Of a DNA stretch of 64,000 nt, positions 49,584 through 60,484 are shown in pieces. A program made the translations under genes and the position numbers. This stretch comes from Pseudomonas sp. GD03858 (lineage in GTDB: Bacteria > Pseudomonadota > Gammaproteobacteria > Pseudomonadales > Pseudomonadaceae), in the NCBI RefSeq assembly GCF_029840925.1, contig NZ_JAOCDM010000002.1, positions 1 through 64,000 on the forward strand, in the 5' to 3' direction. The notes beneath the pieces were generated by a model. That model was given only the letters and a program-made list of their open reading frames with translations, was not told the origin of the DNA and searched no databases. Each line of letters begins with the position of its first letter. Within the stretch, counting starts at the first letter, position 1.

Positions 49584-51404
49584 TCAGTTCTTGGCTTTCT
49601 TGGCAGCGCGGGTACGCTCGCCTTCGTCGAGGATCTTCTTGCGCAGACGGATCGACTTAGGAGTAACTTCGCACAGCTCGTCGTCCTGGATGAATTCCAG
49701 GGCCTGCTCGAGGGTGTGGCGAACCGGCGGAACCAGGGCGATGACTTCGTCCTTGCCCGAAGCACGCATGTTGTCGAGCTTCTTGCCTTTGGTCGGGTTC
49801 ACGCCCAGGTCGTTGTCACGGCTGTTCAGGCCGATGATCTGGCCGTTGTAGATCTCCTGGCCGTGCTCAACGAACAGCTTGCCGCGAGCCTGCAGGGTTT
49901 CCAGCGAGTAGGTCAGTGCCTTGCCGGTCTCGACCGAAACCAGGACACCGTTCAGACGGCCGGACATCTGGCCCGACTTCATGGTGTCGTAGCGATCGAA
50001 GATCGAGGTCAGGATGCCTGCACCGTTGGTCAGGGTCAGGAACTGGTTACGGAAACCGATCAGACCACGGGCTGGAATGTTGTATTCCAGGCGAACACGG
50101 CCCTTGCCATCCGGCACCATGTTGGTCAGGTCGCCTTTACGCAGACCCATCTCTTCCATGACCTTGCCCTGGGATTCTTCAGGGATGTCGATGGTGACGT
50201 TCTCGAACGGCTCCTGCTTGACGCCGTCGACTTCACGGATGATCACTTCAGGACGGCCAACAGCCATCTCGAAGCCTTCGCGACGCATGGTTTCGATCAG
50301 TACCGACAGGTGCAGCTCGCCACGGCCCGATACCTTGAACTTGTCAGGGGAATCGGTTTCCTGAACGCGCAGGGCAACGTTGTACAGCAGCTCTTTGTCC
50401 AGGCGGTCCTTGATGTTACGGCTGGTGACGAACTTGCCTTCCTTGCCGCAGAACGGCGAGTCGTTGACCTGGAAGGTCATCGAAACGGTTGGCTCGTCGA
50501 CGGTCAGCGGCTTCATCGCCTCTACCGCGTCCGGGGCGCACAGGGTGTCGGAAATGAACAGCTCGTCGAAGCCGCTGATGCAGACGATGTCGCCAGCCTG
50601 GGCTTCCTCGACGTCGACGCGGTGCAGACCGTGGTGACCCATCAGCTTCAGAATACGGCCGTTACGCTTCTTGCCGTTGGTGTCGATGGCGACGACCGGG
50701 GTGTTCGGCTTGACGCGACCACGGGCGATGCGGCCAACACCGATAACGCCGAGGAAGCTGTTGTAGTCCAGTGCCGAGATCTGCATCTGGAACGAACCGT
50801 CACGGTCGACGTCCGGGGCCGGTACGTTGTCGACGATCGACTGGTACAGCGCGGTCATGTCTTCGCCCATGGCGGTGTGGTCCAGACCGGCGATGCCGTT
50901 CAGGGCCGAGGCGTAGACGACTTTGAAGTCCAGCTGTTCGTCGGTGGCGCCGAGGTTGTCGAACAGGTCGAAGATCTGGTCCAGAACCCAGTCAGGACGC
51001 GCGCCCGGACGGTCGACCTTGTTGATCACGACGATCGGCTTCAGACCGGCTTCGAAGGCCTTCTTGGTCACGAAGCGGGTTTGCGGCATCGGGCCGTCCT
51101 GGGCGTCGACCAGCAGCAGCACCGAGTCGACCATCGACATTACACGCTCGACCTCGCCACCGAAGTCGGCGTGGCCGGGGGTGTCGACGATGTTGATGTG
51201 GTAGCCGTTCCAGTTGATGGCGGTGTTTTTCGCCAGAATGGTAATGCCGCGCTCTTTTTCCTGGTCGTTGGAGTCCATGACGCGCTCGTCGTTGAGCTCG
51301 TTGCGCTCCAGGGTGCCGGACTGGCGCAGGAGTTTGTCGACCAGGGTGGTTTTACCATGGTCAACGTGGGCGATGATGGCGATGTTACGCAGATTTTCGA
51401 TCAC
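49584..51404 (-). CDS. typA: TypA/BipA, ribosome-associated GTPase
   Basis: A 606-residue translational GTPase related to EF-G, involved in 50S assembly, stress and low-temperature growth. G-motifs are [24 protein letters not shown] and [11 protein letters not shown]. The C-terminal domain includes [20 protein letters not shown] and [20 protein letters not shown]. Length is normal. It is read leftwards after thiI with a 127-base gap. Confidence 0.97.
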   Translation of the reverse strand: MIENLRNIAIIAHVDHGKTTLVDKLLRQSGTLERNELNDERVMDSNDQEKERGITILAKNTAINWNGYHINIVDTPGHADFGGEVERVMSMVDSVLLLVDAQDGPMPQTRFVTKKAFEAGLKPIVVINKVDRPGARPDWVLDQIFDLFDNLGATDEQLDFKVVYASALNGIAGLDHTAMGEDMTALYQSIVDNVPAPDVDRDGSFQMQISALDYNSFLGVIGVGRIARGRVKPNTPVVAIDTNGKKRNGRILKLMGHHGLHRVDVEEAQAGDIVCISGFDELFISDTLCAPDAVEAMKPLTVDEPTVSMTFQVNDSPFCGKEGKFVTSRNIKDRLDKELLYNVALRVQETDSPDKFKVSGRGELHLSVLIETMRREGFEMAVGRPEVIIREVDGVKQEPFENVTIDIPEESQGKVMEEMGLRKGDLTNMVPDGKGRVRLEYNIPARGLIGFRNQFLTLTNGAGILTSIFDRYDTMKSGQMSGRLNGVLVSVETGKALTYSLETLQARGKLFVEHGQEIYNGQIIGLNSRDNDLGVNPTKGKKLDNMRASGKDEVIALVPPVRHTLEQALEFIQDDELCEVTPKSIRLRKKILDEGERTRAAKKAKN

Positions 51405-51531
51405 AACTGTATCTCGATCAGAGGATTCGGTTGCCGCCAGTGTAGGCGGCCAATGTGTACGGTTTGCGGCTCAGCGGGCCCGGTGGTCGGGAGGGCGATG
51501 GCGGATGCTGCCGCCATACAGCCCTGGGGTC

Positions 51532-52986
51532 TTATGTCGGACGATAAACACGCACATTGGCATGTCCCTCACTGAGCAGGTGGTGTGCGTGCAGACGGCT
51601 CATCACACCCTTGTCGCAATACAGCAGGTACTGGCGGTTGGCATCCAGGTGCTTGAACTTACTGTTGATCGCGTAGAACGGCAGGGCCTGGACTTCGATG
51701 CCCTCGATCACCAGGGGTTCATCTTCCTGAGCGTCGGGGTGGCGAATGTCGATGACGATCTGGCCCGGCAGGGCCTCGGCCACCTCTTCGATTTCGACGT
51801 CCTTGCCCAGTTCGTCGATCACATGGTCGATGGAGATGAACTTGGCGCGCTCCAGGGCGCGCTCCAGCACCGCCATGTCGAACTGCTTCTCTTCGTGCTC
51901 CATGCGATGACGCTTGGCATGGGTGGTCGGGTTCACCGAGATCACGCCGCAGTACTCGGGCATGTGCTTGGCGAAGTCGGCTGTACCGATTTCGGTGGCC
52001 TGGTCGATGATGTCCTGCTTGTGGCTGGCCAGCAGCGGGCGCAGCACCAGCTTGTCGGTGGCCGAGTCGATGATCGACAGGTTCGGCAGGGTCTGGCTGG
52101 AGACCTGGGAGATCGCCTCGCCGGTGACCAGGGCATCGATCTGCAGGCGCTCGGCCATGCGCTCGGCGCCGCGCAGCATCATGCGCTTGAGGGTCACGCC
52201 CATGTAGCTGTTGTCGACCTTGTTGAGGATTTCGCCGACCACTTCCTCGAACGGCACGCTGATGAACAGCACACGCTGGCTGCTGCCGTACTTTTTCCAC
52301 AGGAAGTGGGCCACTTCCATCACACCCAGTTCGTGGGCTCGGCCACCGAGGTTGAAGAAACAGAAGTGAGTCATCAGGCCGCGGCGCATCATCTGGTAGG
52401 CGGCCACGGTGGAGTCGAAGCCACCGGACATCAGCACCAGGGTCTGCTCCAGGGCGCCCAGCGGGTAGCCGCCGATGCCGTTGTGCTGGTTGTGGATCAC
52501 GTACAGGCGCTGGTCGCGGATCTCGATGCGCACCAGCACTTCGGGCTTCTTCAGCTCGATGCCGGCGGCGCCGCACTGCTGGCGCAACTGGCTGCCGACG
52601 TAGCGGTCGACGTCCATCGAGGTGAAGTCGTGGTGGCCGCCGCGCTTGCAGCGCACGGCGAAGTGCTTGCCGGCCAGCAGGTGGCCGAAGTGGTGCTTGC
52701 ACTTGGCGACGATGTCGTCGAAGTCGCCCAGCGGGTACTCCTCGACCTGCAGGAAGTGGGTGATACCCGGGGTGCAGGTGAGGCGCTCGATCATCTCGCG
52801 CTGGATCTTCTCGTCCTCGACGCGGGTGACCACCTCGAGATTGTCCCAGACACCATCGACCGCGAGCTCAGGATCGAGGTCCTTGAGCACGTTGCGGATG
52901 TTCTTGCCGAGCTGGCGGATGAAGCGCTTGCGCACCGGCCGGCTCTTGATGGTGATTTCCGGGAAGACTTTGACGATAAGTTTCAT
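51532..52986 (-). CDS. thiI: ThiI, tRNA 4-thiouridine synthase / sulfurtransferase with rhodanese domain
   Basis: A 484-residue enzyme for s4U8 formation in tRNA and sulfur supply in thiamine synthesis. An N-terminal ferredoxin-like/THUMP region (to about 165) precedes the PP-loop [14 protein letters not shown]. The C-terminal rhodanese domain contains [14 protein letters not shown] and [11 protein letters not shown] with the persulfide Cys. The frame extends to 53052, but [15 protein letters not shown] at 52986 is the family start, with only a weak SD. Confidence 0.96.
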   Translation of the reverse strand: MKLIVKVFPEITIKSRPVRKRFIRQLGKNIRNVLKDLDPELAVDGVWDNLEVVTRVEDEKIQREMIERLTCTPGITHFLQVEEYPLGDFDDIVAKCKHHFGHLLAGKHFAVRCKRGGHHDFTSMDVDRYVGSQLRQQCGAAGIELKKPEVLVRIEIRDQRLYVIHNQHNGIGGYPLGALEQTLVLMSGGFDSTVAAYQMMRRGLMTHFCFFNLGGRAHELGVMEVAHFLWKKYGSSQRVLFISVPFEEVVGEILNKVDNSYMGVTLKRMMLRGAERMAERLQIDALVTGEAISQVSSQTLPNLSIIDSATDKLVLRPLLASHKQDIIDQATEIGTADFAKHMPEYCGVISVNPTTHAKRHRMEHEEKQFDMAVLERALERAKFISIDHVIDELGKDVEIEEVAEALPGQIVIDIRHPDAQEDEPLVIEGIEVQALPFYAINSKFKHLDANRQYLLYCDKGVMSRLHAHHLLSEGHANVRVYRPT

Positions 52987-53121
52987 TGGTTTAACAGCGC
53001 GCGCAGGGCCTGCCAAAAATAGGGGGCGCGAATTATAGCGGAAATCGCTCAAGGTTTGAGCAACTTTTGATCAGAAGCTTTGCAATGAATGCGACAGGGG
53101 CTTCTGCAGCGCCTGTACCGG

Positions 53122-53211
53122 CCCTTTCGCGGGCAAGCCCGCCCCCACAGGGATCGCACAATCATTGCAACCAGTGGAGATCCTGTGGGAGCGGGTTCAC
53201 CCGCGAAAGGG
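53122..53211. repeat. REP pair (family B) upstream of glnA
   Basis: Outward arms ccctttcgcgggcaagcccg and the near-complement, separated by about 35 bases. Unlike the other pairs it stands between divergent genes rather than at a 3' end. Confidence 0.9.
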
Positions 53212-53241
53212 CCTCCGAAAGAAGCACAAAGCCTCAGGCAT

Positions 53242-53256
53242 GCACCAAAATAGTGC
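53242..53256 (+). promoter_or_regulatory. NtrC-binding site upstream of glnA
   Basis: GCACC-AAAAT-AGTGC fits the NtrC dyad consensus GCACY-N5-RGTGC exactly. It lies about 110 bases before the sigma54 promoter, a usual enhancer distance. A weaker dyad GCGCC-N7-GGTGC lies at 53271-53287. Confidence 0.85.
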
Positions 53257-53361
53257 CTCGCATTCAAAAAGCGCCTTTTAAGGGTGCATTCTTTCCACCC
53301 CGCCACCTCGCAAATGCCCGCCTACGCCCCCTTTTATCCCACGCTCGCCATTTTTGGGCAC

Positions 53362-53377
53362 TGGCATGCAATTTGCT
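53362..53377 (+). promoter_or_regulatory. Sigma54 (-24/-12) promoter of glnA
   Basis: TGGCATGCAATTTGCT matches TGGCAC-N5-TTGCW with the GG and GC dinucleotides 12 bases apart. It lies about 100 bases upstream of the glnA start and downstream of the NtrC dyad, so glnA should be induced under nitrogen limitation. Confidence 0.9.
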
Positions 53378-53474
53378 CCCTTGTGAGGCAGGTAAGCTTG
53401 GCCGACTATCCGCGCCCGGCAACACCCTTTTTCCAGGGCAGCGGCTAAGCGCCCTAGACCATCCGGAGGACAAC

Positions 53475-54881
53475 ATGTCGAAGTCGGTTCAACTCATCAA
53501 AGATCATGACGTCAAGTGGATTGATCTGCGTTTCACGGACACCAAGGGCAAGCAGCACCACGTCACCATGCCGGCTCGCGATGCGCTGGATGAGGACTTC
53601 TTCGAAGCCGGCAAGATGTTCGACGGCTCGTCGATCGAAGGCTGGAAAGGCATCGAAGCCTCCGACATGATCCTGCTGCCGGACGACTCGTCCGCCGTGC
53701 TGGACCCGTTCACCGAAGAGCCGACCCTGATCCTGGTCTGCGACGTGATCGAGCCGTCCACCATGCAGGGCTACGACCGCGACCCGCGCGCGATCGCCAA
53801 GCGCGCCGAAGAGTTCCTGAAATCCACCGGCATCGGTGACACCGTACTGGTGGGCCCGGAGCCAGAGTTCTTCATCTTCGACCAGGTCAAGTTCAAGTCG
53901 GACATCTCCGGCTCGATGTTCAAGATCTACTCCGAGCAAGGCTCGTGGATGACCGACCAGGACGTCGACGGCGGCAACAAGGGCCACCGTCCGGCCGTCA
54001 AGGGCGGCTACTTCCCGGTTCCGCCGTGCGACCACGACCACGAAATCCGTACTGCCATGTGCAACGCCATGGAAGAGATGGGCCTGGTCGTCGAAGTTCA
54101 CCACCACGAAGTGGCCACCGCCGGCCAGAACGAGATCGGCGTGCGCTTCAACACCCTGGTGACCAAGGCTGACGAAGTCCAGACCCTGAAGTACTGCGTG
54201 CACAACGTGGCCGACGCCTACGGCAAGACCGCCACCTTCATGCCGAAGCCGCTGTACGGCGACAACGGCTCGGGCATGCACGTGCACATGTCGATCTCCA
54301 AGGACGGCAAGAACACCTTCTCCGGCGAAGGCTATGCCGGCCTGTCCGACACCGCCCTGTACTTCATCGGCGGCATCATCAAGCACGGCAAGGCCCTGAA
54401 CGGCTTCACCAACCCGGCCACCAACTCCTACAAGCGTCTGGTGCCTGGCTTCGAAGCCCCGGTCATGCTGGCCTACTCGGCCCGCAACCGTTCCGCCTCG
54501 ATCCGTATCCCGTACGTGTCCAGCCCGAAAGCCCGCCGTATCGAAGCGCGCTTCCCGGACCCGGCCGCCAACCCGTACCTGTGCTTCGCCGCCCTGCTGA
54601 TGGCTGGCCTGGACGGCATCCAGAACAAGATCCACCCAGGCGACGCGGCCGACAAGAACCTGTACGACCTGCCGCCCGAAGAGGCGAAAGAGATTCCACA
54701 GGTTTGCGGCAGCCTGAAGGAAGCCCTGGAAGAGCTGGACAAGGGCCGTGCGTTCCTGACCAAGGGCGGCGTGTTCTCCGACGACTTCATCGATGCCTAC
54801 ATCGAGCTGAAGTCCGAAGAAGAGATCAAGGTCCGCACCTTCGTCCACCCGCTGGAATACGACCTGTACTACAGCGTGTGA
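53475..54881 (+). CDS. glnA: GlnA, glutamine synthetase type I
   Basis: A 468-residue enzyme making glutamine from glutamate, ammonia and ATP. Metal and substrate motifs are [42 protein letters not shown] and NRSASIRIP. The adenylylation site is Tyr397 in NLYDLPPEE, the same residue number as in E. coli, so activity is probably controlled by GlnE. GGAGGA precedes the ATG. Transcription should depend on RpoN and NtrC (promoter elements upstream). Confidence 0.98.
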   Translation: MSKSVQLIKDHDVKWIDLRFTDTKGKQHHVTMPARDALDEDFFEAGKMFDGSSIEGWKGIEASDMILLPDDSSAVLDPFTEEPTLILVCDVIEPSTMQGYDRDPRAIAKRAEEFLKSTGIGDTVLVGPEPEFFIFDQVKFKSDISGSMFKIYSEQGSWMTDQDVDGGNKGHRPAVKGGYFPVPPCDHDHEIRTAMCNAMEEMGLVVEVHHHEVATAGQNEIGVRFNTLVTKADEVQTLKYCVHNVADAYGKTATFMPKPLYGDNGSGMHVHMSISKDGKNTFSGEGYAGLSDTALYFIGGIIKHGKALNGFTNPATNSYKRLVPGFEAPVMLAYSARNRSASIRIPYVSSPKARRIEARFPDPAANPYLCFAALLMAGLDGIQNKIHPGDAADKNLYDLPPEEAKEIPQVCGSLKEALEELDKGRAFLTKGGVFSDDFIDAYIELKSEEEIKVRTFVHPLEYDLYYSV

Positions 54882-54916
54882 TGTAGGCGACGCCTTGGCG
54901 TCACCGGCATCGCTGT

Positions 54917-54950
54917 GAAACGGCCTCCCTCGGGAGGCCGTTTTCATTTT
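54917..54950 (+). terminator. Rho-independent terminator of glnA
   Basis: An 11-bp stem (aacggcctccc / gggaggccgtt) with a 2-3 base loop followed by ttttcatttt, 36 bases after the glnA stop. Confidence 0.92.
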
Positions 54951-55034
54951 CACGCTCGCAGAATCGGACTAAACCTATGGCCGACTTCGCTCGTTTGCTG
55001 AGACTCAGGTCTCCATTCAATCCAGGAGATCGCC

Positions 55035-55574
55035 ATGCGTACCGCCCTTGTCCTGACTTGCAGCCTGGCCTTGTCCGGCTGTGCCTCCCCAACATCGCCC
55101 GATCCGGCACTCGAGCACCTGCTCGACACCCTCGAGCAGCGCCTGGACCTTGCCGAAGCAGTCGCCCTGCACAAGTGGGACCAGCGCCAGCCGGTGCAGG
55201 CCAGCGCGCGCGAAGCCCAGGTGCTGGCCAGCGTGCGCCAGGCCGCTCCCGCCCATCACCTGGCGCCCGCTCGGGCCGAAGCCTTCTTCGCCGACCAGAT
55301 GGAGGCGAACAAACTGCTCCAGTATCACCTGCTGGATACCTGGCACCTCGCGCGGCAGGCGCCCAACCTTCCCCGGCGCGACCTGGGCAGCGACGTACGC
55401 CCCGAACTGGACCGCCTGCAAGGCCAACTGCTCGCCGCCCTCGCCCGCTTCGACCAGGCACCATCCACTGCGTGCGGTGAGCGCCTCGCCGATGCCCTGC
55501 AGCAGCGCACGGACGATCCTGGCCGCCATCTTGCCCTGGTCCGCGCCAGCGGCCAGCTGTGCAAAACGCCCTGA
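55035..55574 (+). CDS. Secreted (AroQ-gamma type) chorismate mutase, possibly a lipoprotein
   Basis: A 179-residue exported protein. The very short signal MRTALVLTCSLALSGC has lipobox LSGC (Cys16), so it may be lipidated rather than freely periplasmic. The mature part follows the AroQ pattern: LLDTLEQRLDLAEAVALHKW (catalytic Arg and Lys), SAREAQVLASVRQAAPAHHL, then FFADQMEANKLLQYHLLDTW (Glu/Gln active-site helix). These enzymes rearrange chorismate to prephenate outside the cytoplasm; their purpose is unclear. CAGGAG lies before the ATG. It lies between the glnA terminator and ntrB, so may share nitrogen control, but no promoter is assigned. Confidence 0.85.
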   Translation: MRTALVLTCSLALSGCASPTSPDPALEHLLDTLEQRLDLAEAVALHKWDQRQPVQASAREAQVLASVRQAAPAHHLAPARAEAFFADQMEANKLLQYHLLDTWHLARQAPNLPRRDLGSDVRPELDRLQGQLLAALARFDQAPSTACGERLADALQQRTDDPGRHLALVRASGQLCKTP

Positions 55575-55583
55575 TCGCCCTAT

Positions 55584-55640
55584 GCTCCATATTGGTGCAC
55601 GAGAAAGCAACGCGCCCCATCATGCACCCCAATTTGGTTC
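55584..55640 (+). promoter_or_regulatory. NtrC-type binding sites upstream of ntrB
   Basis: GCTCC-ATATT-GGTGC (55584-55598) differs from the NtrC consensus by one base. A second imperfect site starts GCACCCCAATTTGGTTC at 55624. They stand 90-145 bases upstream of the -24/-12 match at 55727. Confidence 0.75.
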
Positions 55641-55726
55641 ACAAGAATCGATAAACCAGGGCTTTCTGGCCCGAATTCGCGCAAACCCAGGGCTTTATCG
55701 GCAAATTCCGCTTCTTTTCGGAGCCT

Positions 55727-55742
55727 TGGTTTGGTTCTTGCA
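55727..55742 (+). promoter_or_regulatory. Sigma54 promoter match upstream of ntrB
   Basis: TGGTTTGGTTCTTGCA has the invariant GG and GC dinucleotides at the required 12-base spacing and a perfect TTGCA -12 box; the -24 box is weaker (TGGTTT). With the dyads at 55584 it predicts NtrC-dependent expression of ntrBC, separate from glnA. Confidence 0.75.
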
Positions 55743-55828
55743 TTTTCACTGCATCCAGCACGTCATCCGTGCGCGCTCCTGGCCAGCCCCGGGAGCGCCA
55801 ATGTGCCAAAAGAGGTCAACGACGCCTT

Positions 55829-56910
55829 ATGACCATCAGCGATGCACAGCACCGTCTGCTCCTGGACAACCTGACCACCGCCACGCTGCTGCTCAATGGC
55901 GAGCTGCGCCTGGAGTACATGAACCCGGCCGCGGAGATGCTCCTGGCCGTCAGCGGCCAGCGCAGCCATGGGCAGTTCATCAGCGAGCTGTTCACCGAGT
56001 CGACCGAGGCGCTCAACTCGCTGCGCCAGGCGGTGGAACAGGCGCACCCGTTCACCAAGCGCGAAGCGCAGCTGACCTCGCTGACCGGCCAGACCATCAC
56101 CGTCGACTACGCCGTGACGCCGATCCTGCACCAGGGCCAGACCCTGCTGCTGCTCGAGGTGCACCCCCGTGATCGGCTGCTGCGTATCACCAAGGAAGAG
56201 GCCCAGCTGAGCAAGCAGGAAACCACCAAGATGCTGGTGCGCGGCCTGGCCCACGAGATCAAGAACCCGCTGGGCGGGATTCGTGGCGCGGCGCAGCTGC
56301 TGGCCCGCGAACTGCCGGAAGACGGCCTGCGCGACTACACCAACGTGATCATCGAAGAGGCCGACCGCCTGCGCAACCTGGTCGACCGCATGCTCGGCTC
56401 GAACAAATTGCCCTCGCTGGCCATGACCAACATCCACGAAGTGCTCGAGCGCGTGTGCAGCCTGGTCGAGGCCGAGAGCCAGGGCGGCATCACCCTGGTC
56501 CGCGACTACGACCCGAGCCTGCCGGACGTGCTGATCGACCGCGAACAGATGATCCAGGCCGTGCTCAACATCGTGCGCAACGCGATGCAGGCCATCGGTA
56601 GCCAGAACGAGCTGCGCCTGGGCCGTATCAGCCTGCGCAGCCGCGCCGTGCGTCAGTTCACCATCGGCCATGTACGCCACCGCCTGGTGGCGCGGGTCGA
56701 GATCGTCGACAACGGCCCCGGCATCCCCGTGGAACTGCAGGACACCCTCTTCTATCCCATGGTCAGCGGCCGCCCGGACGGCACCGGGTTGGGCCTGGCC
56801 ATTACCCAGAACATCATCAGCCAGCACCAGGGCCTGATCGAGTGCGAAAGCCACCCCGGCCATACCGCCTTCTCGATCTACCTGCCCCTGGAACAAGGAG
56901 CTACCGCCCC

Positions 56911-56914
<4 letters not shown>
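55829..56914 (+). CDS. ntrB: NtrB (GlnL), nitrogen-sensing histidine kinase
   Basis: A 361-residue cytoplasmic kinase/phosphatase that sets NtrC phosphorylation under PII control. An N-terminal PAS domain (residues 5-110) precedes the DHp helix LVRGLAHEIKNPLGGIRGAA with phospho-acceptor His142. The ATPase has the N-box NIVRNAMQAIG, G1 DNGPGIP and G2 GTGLGLAI. The frame extends to 55769; MTISDAQHRLLLDNL at 55829 is the family start, with a weak distant AGAGG. Its stop overlaps the ntrC ATG (ATGA). Confidence 0.97.
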
Positions 56915-58347
<1,433 letters not shown>

Positions 58348-58367
58348 CGCCTGACCACCTGTACCGA

Positions 58368-58438
58368 CGCATTCGCGGGCAAGCCCGCTCCCACAGGATC
58401 ATCTAGGCCCTGTGGGAGCGGGCTTGCCCACGAATGCG
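58368..58438. repeat. REP pair (family B) after ntrC
   Basis: Inverted arms cgcattcgcgggcaagcccg and complement with a short loop, 20 bases after the ntrC stop. It separates ntrC from the following sigma54 promoter region. Confidence 0.92.
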
Positions 58439-58462
58439 TTTGCGACATCTCCAGCTTGCCCT

Positions 58463-58477
58463 GCACCGAAGCTGTGC
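58463..58477 (+). promoter_or_regulatory. NtrC-type dyad downstream of ntrC
   Basis: GCACC-GAAGC-TGTGC fits GCACY-N5-RGTGC at all but one position, about 90 bases before the sigma54 promoter at 58561. A half-site TTGCACC follows at 58481. Confidence 0.7.
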
Positions 58478-58560
58478 CACTTGCACCGTATGAAGGCAAA
58501 AATCCCATCAAATTCTGACCAGGAAGCCCTCAACACTAGTATTTCCGGGCATCTAAAACC

Positions 58561-58576
58561 TGGCACGCCACCTGCA
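58561..58576 (+). promoter_or_regulatory. Sigma54 promoter downstream of ntrC, facing a non-coding stretch
   Basis: TGGCACGCCACCTGCA has a perfect -24 box (TGGCACG) and a one-mismatch -12 box (CTGCA) at correct spacing. Transcription would begin near 58587 and run rightwards, where no same-strand gene begins until trmL at 59074. Confidence 0.8.
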
Positions 58577-58585
58577 ATAGCCAGC

Positions 58586-58660
58586 GTACCCACAGTTTCG
58601 GGGACCCTGGTACAGGCAGGCCGGGATATCCCCTCTTTTATTCGTGCAGCCTGACCTGCA
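58586..58660 (+). ncRNA. Candidate nitrogen-controlled small RNA (NrsZ-like position)
   Basis: The predicted start of the sigma54 promoter falls at a hairpin, gtacc (58586-58590) pairing with ggtac (58609-58613). A second palindrome gggatatccc (58623-58632) is followed by tcttttatt, a weak terminator-like run. P. aeruginosa has an RpoN/NtrBC-dependent sRNA, NrsZ, which I recall as encoded next to ntrC. A longer form would run antisense to the end of the gene at 58638. The 3' end given here is a guess; sequence identity with NrsZ was not tested. Confidence 0.5.
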
Positions 58661-59075
58661 CCCGCCAACGCCCATCGTCCTCTGCGCCGGTCCACTCGCC
58701 GCGCAGGGGACGAGCGGCCACCACGGTCAGCAGCAACCCCTGATCGCTCTTCTGCAGGCGCCAGCCCACCGGCTTGCCCTGCAGCATCAGCTGGCCACGC
58801 TGGACCTTGCCTTGGGCCTCGAACACCACGGCCACGGTGCCCTCGACATTCTCACCATGCAGCTGGGGCTCTTCGTTGAACCACAGGTCGAGCCCATCCT
58901 GCACCACCGCCACCTGTTCCAGCACCCGCTCCTCGGGCGCGGTAAGGCGGCCGATCATCATGCCCACCATCAGTCCGACGATGGCCAGCGACAGGATCAC
59001 TCGCGGGAAGGCCTTCGAACGCAGGTCCGGTTCGAGGGTAGAATGCTCGTCATCTTCACGCCTGGAGCCGTGCAT
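58638..59075 (-). CDS. Conserved hypothetical single-pass membrane protein
   Basis: A 145-residue protein: a charged cytoplasmic N-terminus (residues 1-24), one membrane helix ([19 protein letters not shown], about 26-44), then a strand-rich periplasmic domain ([40 protein letters not shown]). Family not named; I recall similar genes at this place in Pseudomonas. Its ATG (59073-59075) overlaps the divergent trmL ATG (59074-59076), and an AAGGA for it lies inside trmL. Its 3' end overlaps the region of the candidate sRNA. Confidence 0.8.
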   Translation of the reverse strand: MHGSRREDDEHSTLEPDLRSKAFPRVILSLAIVGLMVGMMIGRLTAPEERVLEQVAVVQDGLDLWFNEEPQLHGENVEGTVAVVFEAQGKVQRGQLMLQGKPVGWRLQKSDQGLLLTVVAARPLRGEWTGAEDDGRWRVQVRLHE

Positions 59076-59535
59076 GTTTCACGTCATCCTTTTTCAACCA
59101 GAAATTCCGCCGAATACCGGCAATATCATCCGCCTGTGCGCCAACAGCGGCTGCGACCTGCATCTGATCGAGCCGATAAGCTTCGAACTCGATGACAAGC
59201 GCCTGCGCCGGGCCGGGCTGGATTACCACGAGTATGCCACGCTAAAGCGCCATGCCAGCTTGGCCGCGTGCCTGGAGAGCCTGGGCAATCCGCGGCTGTT
59301 CGCCTTCACCACCAAGGGCTCGCATCCGTTCCACGAGGTCGAGTACCAGCCGGGTGACGCCTTCCTGTTCGGCCCAGAAAGCCGTGGCCTGCCAGCGGAC
59401 GTGCTGGACAGCTTGCCGGCGGAGCAACGCCTGCGTCTGCCGATGCGGCCAGGGTGCCGGAGCCTGAACCTGTCCAATACCGTGGCGGTGACGGTATATG
59501 AGGCGTGGCGGCAACAGGGGTTCGCCGGGAGCTGA
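59074..59535 (+). CDS. trmL: TrmL, tRNA (cytidine/uridine-34-2'-O)-methyltransferase
   Basis: A 153-residue SPOUT methyltransferase that modifies the wobble position of certain tRNA-Leu. It begins [20 protein letters not shown]. The knot includes [19 protein letters not shown] and [25 protein letters not shown] lies 8 bases before the ATG, within the divergent gene. The long upstream open frame is antisense to that gene and is not coding. Confidence 0.95.
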   Translation: MFHVILFQPEIPPNTGNIIRLCANSGCDLHLIEPISFELDDKRLRRAGLDYHEYATLKRHASLAACLESLGNPRLFAFTTKGSHPFHEVEYQPGDAFLFGPESRGLPADVLDSLPAEQRLRLPMRPGCRSLNLSNTVAVTVYEAWRQQGFAGS

Positions 59536-59548
59536 TGTGTTGAATGCA

Positions 59549-59645
59549 CCGGCCTCTTCGCGGGCAAGCCCGCTCCCACAGGGACTGTGCTGCGTTCAGG
59601 GCCCACACAATACCTGTGGGAGCGGGCTTGCCCGCGAAGAGGCCG
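59549..59645. repeat. REP pair (family B) between trmL and secB
   Basis: About 30-base arms (ccggcctcttcgcgggcaag and complement) separated by about 40 bases, among the longest perfect pairs in the window. Located between convergent genes. Confidence 0.93.
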
Positions 59646-59661
59646 GCACAGATGACACATG

Positions 59662-59690
59662 AAAAAGGCGACCACGAAGGTCGCCTTTTT
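59662..59690. terminator. Bidirectional terminator between trmL and secB
   Basis: Stem aaaaaggcgacc / ggtcgcctttt with an acgaa-type loop and T-runs on both strands, 17 bases from the secB stop. It can serve both convergent genes. Confidence 0.92.
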
Positions 59691-59706
59691 CATTACCGGC
59701 AAAAAA

Positions 59707-60189
59707 TCACTGCACGGTCGGCACTTCACCGGCTTCCTGCATGCGCTGCATCTCTTGCGCGTACAGGGCGTCGAAGTTGACCGGCGACAGCATCAGGGCC
59801 GGGAACGAGCCACGGGTCACCAGGCTGTCCAGGGTCTCGCGAGCGTACGGGAACAGGATGTTCGGGCAGAACGCGCCGAGGGTGTGGCTCATCGAGGCCG
59901 CATCGAGGCCCGCGATCAGGAAGATGCCGGCCTGCTGCACTTCAGCGATGAAGGCGACTTCGTCACCGTTCTTGACGGTCACCGACAGGGTCAGCACCAC
60001 CTCGTGGAAGTCACCTTCCAGGGCCTTCTGGCGGGTGTTCAGGTCCAGCCCGACACTCGGCTCCCACTGCTGGCGGAAGATCTGCGGGCTTTTCGGCGCC
60101 TCGAACGACAGATCGCGCACGTAGATGCGCTGCAGGGAGAATTGCGGGGCGTTGGCTTCGGCAGCGCCGTTGTTCTGTTGGTCAGTCAT
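59707..60189 (-). CDS. secB: SecB, export chaperone
   Basis: A 160-residue tetrameric chaperone that keeps preproteins unfolded and delivers them to SecA. Family elements are [28 protein letters not shown] and [20 protein letters not shown]. Length is normal. It follows grxC on the leftward strand with a 39-base gap; rhodanese-grxC-secB is a typical gammaproteobacterial order. Confidence 0.97.
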   Translation of the reverse strand: MTDQQNNGAAEANAPQFSLQRIYVRDLSFEAPKSPQIFRQQWEPSVGLDLNTRQKALEGDFHEVVLTLSVTVKNGDEVAFIAEVQQAGIFLIAGLDAASMSHTLGAFCPNILFPYARETLDSLVTRGSFPALMLSPVNFDALYAQEMQRMQEAGEVPTVQ

Positions 60190-60228
60190 TGCAGATCCTT
60201 TTCCTAATGTTCTTGAATGCAGTGCGAA

Positions 60229-60483
60229 TCAGGCCGCCAGCAGCGCGTCGAGCTTGCCCGCGCGCTCCAGGGCGTAGAGGTCATCGCATCCACCGACGTG
60301 CGTGCCGCCGATCCAGATCTGCGGCACCGAGGTACGGCCGGCCTTCTGGCTCATTTCGGCGCGAACCTGGGGCTTGCCGTCGACCTTGATCTCCTCGAAC
60401 GCCACGCCCTTGCTCTCGAGCAGGTACTTGGCGCGCATGCAGTAGGGGCAGTAGTCGCTGGAGTAGACGATGACGGGCTTCAT
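60229..60483 (-). CDS. grxC: GrxC, glutaredoxin 3
   Basis: An 84-residue thiol oxidoreductase using glutathione. The redox motif is Cys12-Pro-Tyr-Cys15 (YSSDYCPYCMRAK). The cis-Pro loop is TSVPQIWIGG and the glutathione-binding end is THVGGCDDLYALE. One base separates it from the rhodanese gene, so the two are in one operon. Confidence 0.96.
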   Translation of the reverse strand: MKPVIVYSSDYCPYCMRAKYLLESKGVAFEEIKVDGKPQVRAEMSQKAGRTSVPQIWIGGTHVGGCDDLYALERAGKLDALLAA

Positions 60484-60484
60484 A

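Larger units (their letters stand above)
52987..53474. promoter_or_regulatory. 488-base divergent region between thiI and glnA
   Basis: Contains, left to right, the thiI upstream sequence, a family B REP pair (53122-53211), an NtrC-type dyad (53242-53256), a weaker dyad (53271-53287) and a sigma54 promoter (53362-53377), followed by the glnA leader and GGAGGA. An in-frame extension of glnA back to 53067 through the REP is not coding. Confidence 0.8.

Noticed and set aside
53067..53474. In-frame upstream extension of glnA
   Set aside because: It runs through a REP pair, the NtrC dyad and the sigma54 promoter; the GS family start at 53475 has an ideal GGAGGA.
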